Source: Symsagittifera roscoffensis (Eukaryota > Xenacoelomorpha > Acoela > Convolutidae). From it: a stretch of 64,000 bases of DNA. The notes below the pieces were generated by a model. That model made no database searches, was not told where the DNA came from, and saw nothing but the letters and a program-made list of their open reading frames with translations. Positions 11,342 to 24,359 of this stretch are shown here, piece by piece. A program made the position numbers and the translations under genes. Positions within the stretch are counted from its first letter, which is position 1; each line of letters opens with the position of its first letter. The stretch spans positions 51,128,563-51,192,562 of the forward strand of contig NC_087068.1 of assembly GCF_963678635.1 (NCBI RefSeq), read 5' to 3'.

Positions 11342-13170
11342 CGAACAAGACCATAAAAAATAAATTAGCTTAGAACTAACAAAACAGATTAGAATTAGAC
11401 AAAAAAATTCAAAAATGTTACATGACAATAATTTAATTGAAGTGTCTCTACGACTCAATAGATCAGAGCCACTATTACGAACAATACAAGAACTACCCGG
11501 TATTGGAAGAAGACCTCGGACAAGAGACGACATACGACTACGGAGAAACTTACCATTAAGTTTCATGGTCGTACGGCAAAAGCCAACACAAACTTTTATA
11601 TTTAGAATTTTATTAGCAAAGAAATCAGATTTTCAGTTGCAAACATAGAATCCTTGAAGAAAAATCTCCATTGATCATGACAGGCGCTAATCTTAATATT
11701 TTACAATAACGACTGATAAAAAACATCGCTACTCGTTCCCTCCAAACTGCAGTAAAATTTAAAAATATATCTGGAAAAAATAGTTATTGAAAATAAAAAT
11801 AAAAATTGGTTAGTATAAATACAAATTGTTAGTATATTCAAATCACTTCGTCATCTGCAGCTTCATCACATAAACATAACAGCAAATCATAAAACCACTA
11901 ACATCATCAAAAACTAAACTTTTCTATCAATTAAACTTAAATTAATTTCTAAAAGTCCTATCCTAATTTTTAGTATTATTTAGATTCAATTCATTTAAAA
12001 TTAAAACAGATCATCAAGGCTTCCCTTGGATCTCTATTTAACATTTATCTTAATTAATTTTAGATCATTAAATTTTTATCCTGATCATCAAGGCTTATCC
12101 TTGGATCAAATAGAACAATTTTGTTCTCCCCAACCAATTAAGAAAGTGTCTAACGACCTCAAACGTCGATTCACAACCCAACCCTTTCTCATACTCAAGA
12201 CTAATAGAAACTTTTCAAACAAACTAACCATTCTAATTAGGATAAACAGTAAAGAACTTCGGTTATTCATCCTTCACTTGACCCCCCCCCTCTCTTACCT
12301 GACCCAGGCTAAAATTTGAACTTAGTAAGTTTAAAATAGTATCTAACGAACTGTTTGCGTTCTAATTATACCTGAAACTTGTGGATCGGTTTATTATCCT
12401 CCAACCCTTGAATACAATCACTACCCCTAATTAAGATTAAGTAAGTTAACACCTTAACTTAGTCTAGCCACGAGAAAGTAACAATCATTCTCGGGAATAG
12501 ATTTATGCTTTTCTTTCCAACCCTGAATATATGACCCAAGTTAGGCAAACCAAATAATCGAAAGAACTAACAGTTTAGGATATTAAAAGACAATAATCAC
12601 AATCTTGCATCCATCACCCAAAACCTTAGGTCACTAGACAATTTAGGAAATAAACAAACAATTGTACTACACAACTGTGAAATAAATAACGAAAAATATG
12701 ATCTCGTAACCACTCCACACCAACAAACAATAGGGTATATTCGAACAAAACGACAAACAACAAAAAGAAAAATTTTAAATAAAAAAAGTCAAATTAACGC
12801 GAAAAAGATTTTCAAAGCGAAGAAACGCGGTCTCCGAATCAGAAACCAGTAACTTAGATGAACTTTACAAACCAAAAGACTCAGTAAATACAAAACTACC
12901 TAACAAATGAACAATTATATTTTTCTGACTCAGAAACTACATCACATTCATTAATACAAGGAAAACGAAGAATAAAAAAGACATACAAAAACAAACCAGT
13001 ACATATATACAATTGAAATCAACCAATCAGACACATCGAACACTACGCACTAACAGTCATAAAACGCAGAAATGAATCAAAGTGAAGAAAGTCAGGACTA
13101 ACACTCTGTTTTTCCGTTTCTCATCATTTCACTCACCGATGGTAGAGGACAAGTACGTTTTTGCAAAATT
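11342..13170. other. Element A leader (5' untranslated region)
   Basis: AT-rich, with only short frames such as 11415-11648 and 12026-12319 that carry no recognisable motif. A C9 run lies at about 12281. Element B carries the same leader but lacks the part corresponding to about 12020-12700. Confidence 0.55.
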
Positions 13171-13173
13171 TGA

Positions 13174-14925
13174 TTGCAAATTGATTCGAATAGCCCATGT
13201 AAAACAGAATTTCTAGAAGTAAAAATCAAAAGTCAATTTGTCGATCATTATTTAAAAGGAATATGGAATATAATACAACCACAACAGTATGGAATCTATT
13301 CCATAGAAATCATTTCACCAAGTACGTTTCATGGTAAATATAAAATCCAAACAGACGACGTAGATAAAAAAATTTCAAAAGTATTCACAGAATACTAAAA
13401 AATATATACAACATCAAAACTCACGGAGAGCGAATTCAATATTTATAAATGTTGTATTTGCAATAATATATAGTTATTTATCTATACTAGAAAAAACAGA
13501 AATCCAAAGTATTTCACCAGTTCAAACATCTAGACACACGACTGTAAGAAATGAAATTGCAGCCTTTTCAGAAATTTTAAATGCAATTAGTGAAAATTTA
13601 ACAAACAATGAAGTTTCCCAAAATGTTAAACACGATTTACAAAAAACACTAGCATGGTTTATTTTTGATTATTTTACACATATTATCAATTTAATTGCAC
13701 AAGCAAGAAAAACATTTAGACCCCAATGTACAAACGATGACATTGTTTAAGCAGAACAAATCAGATTATGTCTGGGACCCCGATTGGTCTCACCCACTTT
13801 TTTTGAACATACCAATAGACATCTCAAGTCAAGCAATTAACACAATTTCCATTCACAAAAAATATGTAAAAGTAATTCCATTCACAATAGACGCAACTTG
13901 TTTAAACTATAATTCATTTCTACCCGATATAACAGGAAATAATAGTTTAAACTAACTCTGTACAACAGGAAAATCTAAATGGAACTAGAAATCTTACCCA
14001 ACAAGATATTCAAACACCTTCACATTTTATAAAAGAAGAAATAATTGAAACAAAAGTAACAACATCACAACAAAATATTTGTTCGAAACATCCAAATCTT
14101 ATAACGCCAAGTCCTAAGAATCCAACATTACCACAGGTAACATTACAATCTACGGTTGAACACTCCATTTTTCAAAAATATTCAAATATGGATTATCAAA
14201 CATTTAGACCAATGACGAAACCATCACAAAAACGAAAAACATTCACTAGAATTATTTTGCACAACACAATTATAATTACTTCAACCGACCACAAACAACT
14301 CAATTCTCCCGTACAAACAAACAAAATCATTTGTTTTCACAAAGATCAAATTTTCCACAATCATCATCACATTCAGTAAATTTCCATGACTACCCACAAA
14401 ATTCACAAGATAAGATTCAAAATCACCCATTTTTTCAACAACACAAAAACAGACAACAAACACTTCTTTTATAAACCAAACTATTTATCATCAGATGATG
14501 ATGACTACTATCAACCAGATATTTTTGCACCATATACACAAGAATACCGTGTACAACAACCTCGACCAAATCTAGCACCCCAAAAATTTAAATTTTTATC
14601 CACAAAACTCAGCTAGTACCCAAACTTATCAACCAGTACAGATACAAAAACCCTGTTAGTACACATTTGTATCAACCAACACAAATTCAAAATGAAATAC
14701 CATATTATTTACAACAACATGAAATAACAAAAAGTCAACTTACATATTTTTCACAAAAATCAAATGCCACAGAATCATTACAAATGACTATGAATCCATA
14801 CCTAATTGGTGGATCGTCAATAACATCAAACAAACCGTTGATGATATTCACAGTCACAGACCCTGAAAATTCTGTAGAAGATTATCTAAATGCAGTCACA
14901 GCAAATTTAATTTTAAATATCATTT
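13174..14925 (+). pseudogene. Element A gag-proximal coding region, frameshifted
   Basis: Open pieces at 13174-13398, 13695-13955, 14188-14379, 14386-14616 and 14667-15059 lie in different frames and have close counterparts in element B (18300-19920). The encoded protein is rich in Asn, Gln, Thr and Ser, with Pro/His/Gln-rich low-complexity stretches. It contains no motif I recognise before the capsid-like FTGTDPE block. I infer a long gag N-terminal region because of its place between leader and capsid. Multiple single-base shifts and stops show that it is not functional. Confidence 0.5.
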
Positions 14926-14965
14926 CAGGGTCTGTGCCTATGAATACCATCAACGGTTTGTATCT
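14920..14965. other. Inverted copy of a gag segment inside a local duplication
   Basis: This stretch is the reverse complement of the sequence encoding KPLMVFTGTDPE (compare 15165-15200 and the diverged copy at 14835-14875). It separates two direct copies of the CCTGTTAGTACACATT...GCAGTCACAGCAAATTTA segment (14650-14920 and 14970-15245). The layout of direct repeat, inverted patch, direct repeat is typical of template switching during copying. Confidence 0.7.
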
Positions 14966-15168
14966 TATTAACCCTGTTAGTACACATTCGTATCAACAAA
15001 CACAAATGCGAAATAAAATGAAACACCCCTACCATATTATTTACAACAACATGAAATAACAAAAAGTCAACTTACAAATTTTTCACATATACCAAAAGCC
15101 ACAAAATCATTACAAATGACTATGAATCCATACCTAAAGGGTGGATCGTCAATAGCATCTACAAACCG

Positions 15169-15655
15169 TTGATGGTATTCACAGGCACAGACCCTGAATA
15201 TTCTTTAGAAGATTTTCTAAATGCAGTCACAGCAAATTTAATTTTAAATATAGGACCTGAACCAATAAATACACCATTTCATCAAAATTGGATAAATAGA
15301 CGCGCAGCGTTATTACAAACCACGCTTGATGGCGCAGCTCAGAAATGGTTTTCAGTTTTACCTTTAGATATAAAATCAAATTCGAAAAGATTTACACAAG
15401 AATTTTCAAAAATGTTTGATTCTGAAAGAAAAAAGCAACATCAAAGAGTTTTATGTAGTGAAATTCGTAGATTGTCAAACGAAACAATTAAACAATTAGC
15501 AGTCAGAACCAAAACATTAGTTCGAAAAACGTATTCACTCAAAACTCATGATTTTGAAAATACAAAAATGACAGAAATTTTAATAACACCCCAATTGAGA
15601 AAAAAAGCAATTAAAAAGAGAGCATTGCATCCTTCCTCAATTCTAGAAGCAGATT
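15169..15655 (+). pseudogene. Element A gag capsid core, Ty3/Gypsy type, truncated
   Basis: About 160 codons remain open. The segment starts VFTGTDPEYSLEDFLNA and contains NWINRRAALLQTTLDGAAQKWF, then RFTQEFSKMF and a basic C-terminal half. This is the usual retrotransposon gag layout: an F.G.DPE entry, a W..R...L...LDG.A..W helix, and a following F...F. The frame then runs without a stop into repeat R1 at 15655, so the 3' part of gag and all of pol are missing here. Element B lacks exactly this core. Confidence 0.7.
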
Positions 15656-15962
15656 TAGATTTTTTTGTTGTTGAATGCTATATCACCAAGTCTACAAAAC
15701 CTGCGTCCTCAGCGTGTTTTTTTTTTTTTTCAGTTTGTGTTTTGATTGATGTTAACGCTTAATTGAACATAAAAGTAGAACTCAATTTGCTCGATGAGAA
15801 AAAGATAGTTTTGGATTGATATAAAAACTGTCGAAACATCAGTTGTTTTGGTCGCATTTGGGCGTTGAAGCACCCTTTTAAAATTGAAATGAAATGGCTG
15901 GCAAACTTCATCAAAACCAGTAATAAACAATATGTAATAAGAAAAAATTTATATTATAAGTT
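15655..15962. repeat. Interspersed repeat R1, copy 3, interrupting element A gag
   Basis: Gag reads through into R1 at about 15655. The copy is nearly the same as 9028-9352. No target-site duplication can be tested because the other side of gag is absent. Confidence 0.75.
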
Positions 15963-16116
15963 TGGTAACGTTTTAGTGCTTTGGGAGAGCTCGAAAAATC
16001 AATTTGGTCGATTTCAAAAAAAAGGTTAACAGAATTTTCGATAATTGTTGGAAATCCGCCCCCCTCGAGAAACTCCTAGATTCGCCCCTGCATTCACTTA
16101 CTTCACACCAAAAATG
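15963..16116. repeat. R1-linked tail shared with 9353-9511
   Basis: Contains the GTGCTTTGGGAGAGCTCG and CCCCCTCGAGAAA blocks and ends at CACACCAAAAATG, where the similarity to 9511 stops abruptly. Confidence 0.7.
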
Positions 16117-16749
16117 CACTACAACCACTTCCACTTCCGAAAAAAATCTTTCCGTGAAAATTTGTTGCAATAGCAGCGCGTTTTGTACGATTTCGACCAA
16201 CTTAGTCAACCTAGTTAGGTCTAATAAATGTTTGAAAGAGAAAGTCATGTCGAAAAATTGTATGGGGAAGAAAACTACTGAAAACCAACAACATTGGATT
16301 TCACCGTAGATTTACAGCCTTAGGCAAAAAAAGGGTTAGAAGTTTTGTTTTGTAAGTTGTAACCGACATAAAAATTTATGTTGTATACTGTTCACTTGCT
16401 TAGCAACGCAACACATATTCTTCGCATAGAGATTTTACCATTGGTAGATGCAAGCTTATTTGAAGATTGATCCATATCTCAGTGCGCAACCATAGTTTCA
16501 ATTGATCGGATATATCTTTCTGTTGCAGAGAAAATTTAATTCGCCATCTCACTTGATGCAAAATCAACAAGCTTTAATCGACCAGGAGCCAAACATCAGC
16601 TTAACACCCCAGCTAAACAAAATATTTTCATTGCGCTAACCTGTACAAGTGAAATCATCCTGAACAACTCAAAACGTATTTTTAGTGTTTAATTTAGCAG
16701 ACTAAATTCAATCAGAATGTCATTTATTCATATCTACTCGATGGATATA
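16117..16749. other. Unassigned DNA between elements A and B
   Basis: About 630 bases with no long coding frame and no match elsewhere in the window. It is AT-rich with mixed sequence, and I see nothing recognisable in it. Confidence 0.5.
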
Positions 16750-17135
16750 TGGAACCTGATCTAAACTACATTTTATTATTTCCTTTAAATTAGATATTTT
16801 ACCACTGTAAAATATTTAATATTAACCAATCATAATTCATCGAACTAACAACCAACTTATTTGTAAGTGCTGAAGTTATTTGTAATTTCAGCATCAGAGA
16901 GTTTTGAATTTAACTTAGAACTTAGTTGCCTCTCCTAGAGACCTACTCACAAAAAACCAGTATACTCTAGATCTATTGAGACTAATTTAGACTAGCAGAT
17001 ATAAGAGTAAGATTAAGATCGGTATTAGACTAAGAAGTTGCACGAATCTGTCCGGCCGAAACTAAGATAGCGTGACGAGCAGACGGTGTACCCTATCTGA
17101 ATTTACTCTATGAGTTGAACCTCAAGGATAACTCA
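16750..17135 (+). repeat. Element B 5' LTR
   Basis: It starts TGGAACCTGATCT and ends GATAACTCA, followed at 17138 by the same TGGTGCGACC primer-site-like sequence as in element A. It contains the LTR hairpin at 16867-16894 and the hairpin (AGATAG...CTATCT) that A has lost. It is more diverged from the 33920 LTR than LTRs of one young insertion would be, which points to an old insertion. Confidence 0.75.
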
Positions 17136-18295
17136 TCTGGTGCGACCAAAAGTCTCGAACAAGACCATAAAAAATAAATTAGCTTAGAACTAACAAAACA
17201 TATTAGAATTAGACAAAAAAATTCAAAAATGTTACATGACAATAATTTAATTGAAATGTCTCTACGACTCAATAGATCAGAGCCACTATTACGAACAATA
17301 CAAGAACTACCCGGTATTGGAAGAAGACCTCGGACAAGAGACGACATACGACTACGGAGAAACATTTATATTTAGACTTTTATTAGCAAAGAAATCAGAT
17401 TTTCATTTGCAAACATAGAATCCTTGAAGAAAAATCTCCATTAAATATTACAGGCGCTAATCTTAATATTGTACAATAACGACTGATAAAAAACATCGCT
17501 ACTCGTTCCCTCCAAACTGCAGTAAAATTTAAAAATATATCTGGAAAAAATAGTTATTGAAAATAAAAATAAAAATTGGTTAGTATAAATACAAATTGTT
17601 AGTATATTCAAATCACTTCGTCATCTGCAGCTTCATCACATAAACATAACAGCAAATCATAAAACCACTAACATCATCAAAAACTAAACTTTTCTATCAA
17701 TTAAATTTAAAATATTTTCTAAAAGTCCTATCCTAATTTTTAGTATTATTTAGATTCAATTCATTTAAAATTAAAACAGATCATCAAGGCTTCCCTCTCA
17801 AGATCATCTCGTAATCACTCCACACCAACAAACAATAGGGTATATTCAAACAAAACGACAAACAACAAAAAGAAAAATTTTAAATAAAAAAAGACAAATT
17901 ACACGAAAAAGATTTTCAAAGCGAAGAAACGCGGTCTCCGAATCAGAAACCAGTAACTTAGATGAACTTTACAAACCAAAAGACTCAGTAAATACAAAAC
18001 TACCTAACAAATGAACAATTATATTTTTCTGACTCAGAAACTACATCACATTCATTAATACAAGGAAAACGAAGAATAAAAAAGACATACAAAAACAAAC
18101 CAGTACATATATACAATTGAAATCAACCAATCAGACACATTGAACACTACGCACTAACAGTCATAAAACGCAGAAATGAATCAAAATGAAGAAAGTCAAG
18201 ACTAAAACTCTGTTTTTCCGTTTCTCATCATTTCATTCACCGATGGTAGAGGACAAGTACGTTTTTGCAAAATTTGATTGCAAATTGATTCGAAC
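17136..18295. other. Element B leader, with internal deletions relative to A
   Basis: Colinear with 11322-13170 but missing a 37-bp piece near 17364 and about 680 bp at 17795. No coding signal is seen. Confidence 0.55.
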
Positions 18296-20720
18296 GACTA
18301 AATAGCCCATGTAAAACAGAATTTCTAGAAGTTAAAATCAAAAGTCAAATTATCGATCATTATTTAAAAGGAATATGGAATATAATACAACCACAACAGT
18401 ATGGAATCTATTCCATAGAAATCATTTCACCAAGTACGTTTCATGGTAAATATAAAATCCAAACAGACGACGTAGATAAAAAAATTTCAAAAGTATTCAC
18501 AGAATACTAAAAAAAATATACAACATCAAAACTCACAGAGAGCGAATTCAATATTTATAAATGTTGTATTCGCAATAATATATAGTTACTTATCTATACT
18601 AGAAAAAACAGAAATGCAAAGTATTTCACCAGTTCAAGAATCTAGACACACAACTGTAAGAAATGAAATTGCAGCCTTTTCAGAATTTTTTAAATGCAAT
18701 CAGTGAAAATTTAACAAACAATGAAGTTTCACAAAATGTTAAACACGATTTAGAAAAAACACTAGCATGGTTTATTTTTGATTATTTTACACATATTATC
18801 AATTTAATTGCACAAGCAAGAAAAACATTTAGACCCCAAAGTACAAACGATGACATTGTTTTAGCAGAACAATCAGATTATGTCTGGGACCCCGATTGGT
18901 CTCACCCACTTTTTTTGAACATACCAATAGACATCTCAAGTCAAGCAATTAACACAATTTCCATTCACAAAAAATATGTAAAAGTAATTCCATTCACAAT
19001 AGACGCAACTTGTTTAAACTATAATTCATTTCTACCCGATATAACAGGAAATAATAGTTTAAACTAACTCTGTACAACAGGAAAATCTAAATGGAACTAG
19101 AAATCTTACCCAACAAGATATTCAAACACCTTCACATTTTATAAAAGAAGAAATAGTTGAAACAAAAGTAACAACATCACATTAAAAAATTTGTTCGAAA
19201 CATCCAAATCTTATAACGCCAAGTCCTAAGAATCCAACATTACCACAGGTAACATTACAATCTACGGTTGAACACTCCATTTTTCAAAAATATTCAAATA
19301 TGGATTATCAAACATTTAGACCAATGACGAAACCATCACAAAAACGAAAAACTTTCACTAGAATTAATTTTGCACAACACAATTATAATTACGTCAACCG
19401 ACCACAAACAACTCAATTCTCCCGTACAAACAAACAAAATCATTTGTTTTCACAAAGATCAAATTTTCCACAACCATCATCACATTCAGTAAATTTCCAT
19501 GACTACCCACAAAATTCACAAGATAAGAGTGAAAATCACCCATTTTTTCAACAACACAGAAACAGACAACAAACACTTTTTTTATAAACCAAACTATTTA
19601 TCATCAGATGATGATGACTACTGTCAACCAGATATTTTTGCACCATATACACAGGAATACCGTGTACAACAACCTCGACCAAATCTAGCACCCCAAAAAT
19701 ACAAATTTTTGTCCACAAAATTCAGCTAGTACCCAAATTTATCAACCAGTACAGATACAAAAACCATGTTAGTACACATGTGTATCAACCAACACAAATG
19801 CAAAATGAAATACCATATTATTTACAACAATATGAAATAACAAAAAGTCAACTTACATATTTTTCACAAAAACCAAATGCCACAGAATCATTCCAAATGA
19901 CTATGAATCCATACCTAATTGGTGGATCGTCAATAACATCAAACAAACCGTTGATGGTATTCACAGGCACAGACCCTGAATATTTTCAAACAGAAAATCT
20001 CAAACTACAATACGTTAATAGAATCCAAATCAATACTACACGAATAATTAACATACATGATTCAGACGTAGATTTGTCCGAAAAAATCACTGAAATTTTG
20101 AACATATACGAGAAAGACCCCCAAATTTTAGAGGAAAACCATCCTTCAAAAAACGGTGTAACTATTGCCGAATATAGGGACATAGCATTGCTGAATGTCG
20201 ACAAAAACAGCAAGATAATCAAAACAAACCACAAAAGTACAAAGAACCAAGTAAATCATTTTACCAATACATGACAAAAGACCAAAATTTACCAAATAAA
20301 AACATTCATAGTAAAAATAGTTCTTGAAAACCACTTCGAAATAATTCAAATTATTCAAGATACCAGTCACCCTATAACTCTAATTATAGAGGTAGATCAC
20401 CAGAACAAAGAAATACACGAAGTTTCTCACAAAATAGATATAGTAGATCAAATAGTCAAAACAATCAGTATCGAAATAACTATTCAAGATTAAATTCAAA
20501 TAGGCAAAATTCGTTTGATACCAGTTCCCATTCAAATTTTAGGAATAGATTCAATACATTCAAATACTAGATCCAGAAATTCATCTTCCAATCGATACAG
20601 GAATTTTTCAAACAATAGGAATAGAAGTTACTCAAATAGTCGAAATCAGCAAAACCAAAACAAAAAATTGAGAGATTATTCAAACAACAGATCAAATTAT
20701 CAAAAATCTAAACAATAAAT
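18296..20720 (+). pseudogene. Element B gag region with the capsid core deleted
   Basis: Frames 18663-19067, 19300-19587, 19499-19729 and 19780-20274 parallel element A. At about 19982 the FTGTDPEYF block jumps straight to a segment encoding ENLKLQYVNRI, so the capsid core that A keeps at 15200-15640 is absent. From 20340 to 20720 the translation is dominated by Asn, Ser, Arg and Tyr (SRNYSRNR-like repeats). This looks like a basic RNA-binding nucleocapsid tail without CCHC knuckles. Several frameshifts and stops are present. Confidence 0.55.
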
Positions 20721-21282
20721 ATCAAAATAGAATACGAGATAACTCGCAAAATATAAGTTTAAACTATAACAATCAACTAATAGGAATATTTACCGTTACC
20801 CCGATTCTGAAAACAAATATGGAAGTAATACACCAAAACATCAAAAGCAAATAAATCAAGTACAAACAACCGAAAAAACACACTCAGATCCAGCTGGTAT
20901 TGATAGCACAAAAAACACTGAATTACAATTAAATCATATTAATTGCGAATCTACAGACAGCGAAAGCGATACAGACAACACCATCTCAGTCAACATGATT
21001 GATGTTGAAAATGACTATGAACCTGTTATTAATGAACAACCCTTTCATCCACATATCTATGAAAATCAATTGGAACTTCTTCAAATTATTACAATAGACC
21101 TACAAGTAATATTATACCAATAGTACAAGAAGTAAACGAAATCAACACATTAATCAAACCTGAAAAAGAACAAGTACCATGTTCAAGTACAAATTACATT
21201 TATCAAAACGTACCTAAAAAAACACCAAAAAAAATTTAGACAATCCCTTTTCTCTTGGAAAGCCCAAAAAGTAAAGAATTTT

Positions 21283-21620
21283 AACCACCTGAACTTGAAA
21301 CAGATTTTTTAATAGACTCAGGAGCAGAATCAAATATTATTAATATTCCCACTTGGAACGAAAAATTCTACATCCATAATTGATACCCTTGGAAGCAACC
21401 AGTAGACTAGCAGCAGCACAAGACTCAACATCAAAAAACTACGGAAAAATCCAACTTTTTCTTGTCCCAACTAAAATAAACTTTAAAACACACCAATTGA
21501 ACAAAATAAATTTTTAAACAAACCATTTAAACAAACATTCCACATCACGGATATAAAACACAACAGTATTGGAATACCATTTATAAGTAAATATATAACA
21601 ACGATAAAAATTTTAAATAG
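21283..21620 (+). pseudogene. Element B retroviral-type aspartic protease
   Basis: The frame around 21315-21323 encodes FLIDSGAESNIIN, the DSGA active-site loop of retropepsin-like proteases. It is followed by a stretch with the expected hydrophobic-Gly pattern (KIQLFLV) and, after a frameshift, FHITDIKHNSIGIPFI, which resembles the second half with its ILG-type strand (here SIGIPF). Spacing of about 60-70 codons between the two fits the family. Frames are broken near 21375 and 21515, so no product is expected. Confidence 0.6.
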
Positions 21621-22254
21621 CTAATTTCATATAAAGGATAAATACAAAAGATTGAAAAACACAGCTTTGGCATTTTTTCAAAGAATAAACAAACAACCAC
21701 CATTTTTCTCTAAATTTTACCCCATATATAATCAGGAACGCGAACACCTGATACCACTATCAGGAACAGTACAAAACTTCTCAATCAAACAATTTCACCA
21801 ATATGATAAAGAACGAAATAAACAACACCTCTTCATGTCTGACCTTGAATTTGGACCAATTCATAAATTTTTTCGAGTAAAAATCTCATCCATAAAATAC
21901 ATGAAACATTCAAAAATGATATTAGTTCTCTACATGTATACAACAATTCCCCGAACCAAATAACGCTACCTTTAGGACTCCTAGGATATTGCGAAACAAA
22001 TGCAACAACTTCTCCCACAGAAGAAGTAGCATATCGAGTCAATTATATACCACAACTATTAAATATATGTCAATCAACAATTTTTGACGGAGAATTATCA
22101 GAAATATATAAAATAAGCAACGAAAAAAGAAATACAGAAAATTTCACAAAATATCTTATTTTAAACCAACATTTAAAATATCACATTATACAGTGGACAA
22201 CACAAATTTCTGACCAAGTTTAATTTTCAACACTCTCAAATACTACAGAACGAA

Positions 22255-23110
22255 TTTGAAAAATTAGCCGATTTACTCTTAAAATACCCAACAGTTTATG
22301 CCACATCTAAGTTTGACATTGGAAAAATAAATTCACCACTACATCTACCTTTAAAACCTGACGCAATTTTCAAAAACAGAGAGCGAGCAAAGTACCAATT
22401 CACCTACATGATAAATTCAATAGATTACTTGGCATTTCAGAACAATATGAAGTCATATCTCCAGTTAATAAAGAGGAACAACCAAAAGGAAACACCTTTA
22501 TCAACCCAGTTATCATCCTAGCAAAAAGAGAATCACTAAAAATAGTTCTAAAAGCTAGATATCTCAATTCACTCATTGATGAATCTAAATGTAATTGGCC
22601 TATTGAACCCATTCAAGTAACCCTAACAAAAATAAACGGTAAATGTTTCACAACAGCAGATAGGAATAGTGCATATAGTCAAATGCCGTTAGACTAACAA
22701 TCACGACGACTAACACAATTTGTTATCGGAAATCAACAATACGAATTCAATAGATTGTTCTATGGAATATCCATAGGCCCAGCAGCTTTTTCAGCATTTA
22801 TGAGTAAAATTTTTAGACCACTTATACTCAAGAAAAAGCAATCACATACTTAGACGATGTTTTCATGCAATCACAAACCAAAGATGAAACGTTTATAGTT
22901 TTAAAACAGTAACACCAAATACTAAAAAACAAAAGCATGAAAGCAGCCCCGGACAAATCACATTTTTTCTTAACACGCTTATAATTTCTTGGACATATTA
23001 TTGAGGAAAACACTATAAACCCATTGAAGTCACGCATAGATGCAATTGAAAATCTCCAGCCACCAACAACAAAAATACAATCCAAGAATTCTTTGGAATG
23101 TTAAATTTCT
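22255..23110 (+). pseudogene. Element B Ty3/Gypsy reverse transcriptase, broken by stops
   Basis: RT blocks appear in order: INPVIILAKRESLKIVLKAR, TADRNSAYSQMPLD (catalytic Asp codon 22659-22661), NRLFYGISIGPAAFSAFM, ITYLDDVF (YLDD at 22847-22858) and FFLTRL.FLGHII. All three catalytic Asp are kept. An in-frame TAA at 22695-22697, one at 22910 and frameshifts near 22400, 22825 and 22985 make it a pseudogene. The first ~100 codons (LADLLLKYPTVYAT...) are the usual Gypsy pre-RT segment. Confidence 0.8.
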
Positions 23111-23149
23111 TAAGTAAATATGTATAAAAAAGGCAATTATTCTTAAGAC

Positions 23150-23690
23150 CATTTTACAATATTCTTACACAACAAAACAACTTTGAATGGACAACAGAAC
23201 ACCAAACACAATTTGAAGAAATCAAAAAACTTCTCACAGAACAAATAACGAATACAATTCCAGACCCAAATCAACCATTTTATGAAATGTGCGATGCTTC
23301 AAATTTTGGCATCGGCGCAGCCTTGTTACAATCTCACAATGGAACGAATAAAATGCATCTCATATCAGCAAGTTCGCGCTTATTTACACAAGCTGAACTA
23401 AGACTCTCTACTTTTATGAGAGAATGCACAGCTATAAAATATAATCTTACAGAATATGAATTTTTGATACTTGGATCAAAACAACCAACACTTCTGTTAA
23501 CAGATCACAATCCTATTTTATTTTTTTTGAACAAAAATCAAATCCAAACCATAGAGTTTATAGATTTCAATTAGTTCTAATGAAATTCCCGAATCTACAT
23601 ATAGTCTGGACAGCAGGAAGAAACCTTGCATTACCAGATACTCGAAAAAGAAAATCACCACCTGAAATCCTTCCACGAAAAACAACAGTT
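23150..23690 (+). pseudogene. Element B RNase H domain
   Basis: After the RT thumb (FEWTTEHQTQFEEIKKLL) the frame continues into MCDASNFGIGAALLQ, where the Asp at 23293-23295 is the first RNase H catalytic residue. LSTFMRECTAIKYNLTEYEF carries the conserved Glu helix, and LLLTDHNPILFF carries the third acidic residue. A stop follows at 23573 and the reading shifts into the next frame (VWTAGRNLALPDT..R), the standard GxxNxxAD-like end, here with ALPDT. Confidence 0.75.
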
Positions 23691-24355
23691 AAAATACCAC
23701 AAAACATTAAACTCTTCCTAGCAAAAGATGAAACCTCACCACGATTAGAATGTAAATATGCAATAAAAACGGACATAAATCAATCACAAGTAAAGAATCT
23801 ACAACATTTTCCACTTTATTTAGATTGTCAAAATAAACACTATGAAGTAGATTTAGTAAGTACATCCACATTCAAACCAATTCCTTATTCACATTGGATA
23901 AAAATAATACTCAACAAAAAACAATCAAACAACAACAACAAAAAAATGTAAACCTTTCCTTTGATAGAAAAAGAAAACCTAACTGATAAAAAAATGTATC
24001 CGGACCATTACCAAATTATTAAAAATATACAATAAATCAAGTTTTTTTTCAGTTTCTTCATGACTTACTTGACACAACACCCCTGTCAGAAACAGAAATA
24101 GCAAACATTTTTCTACCTCCAACAGAAACAATTACACTAGAATTATTACAAAAACATCAAAATCTTGACCCAGTCATCAGACAACTGAAATTATGGCACA
24201 AGTATGAAACAAAGCCGACAAAAGCTGATACCACAATATTAGGAAACACTCCTTTGATATTTTTGAAAATTTAATAGCACCACTATGAATGAAAACACAG
24301 ATCCTTTAGAATATCAAAAACATGATTTTAAAGTACCTTGTCTACCCTTAAGTAT
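23691..24355 (+). pseudogene. Element B RNase H-integrase linker
   Basis: Frames at 23700-23951 and beyond read as a connector with NLQHFPLYLDCQ and a Lys/Gln-rich stretch. After several stops comes EIANIFLPPTETITL and LDPVIRQLKLWHKYETKP, which is the usual pre-integrase region (DPVI.QLK.W). Broken in several places. Confidence 0.5.
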
Positions 24356-24359
24356 GATT

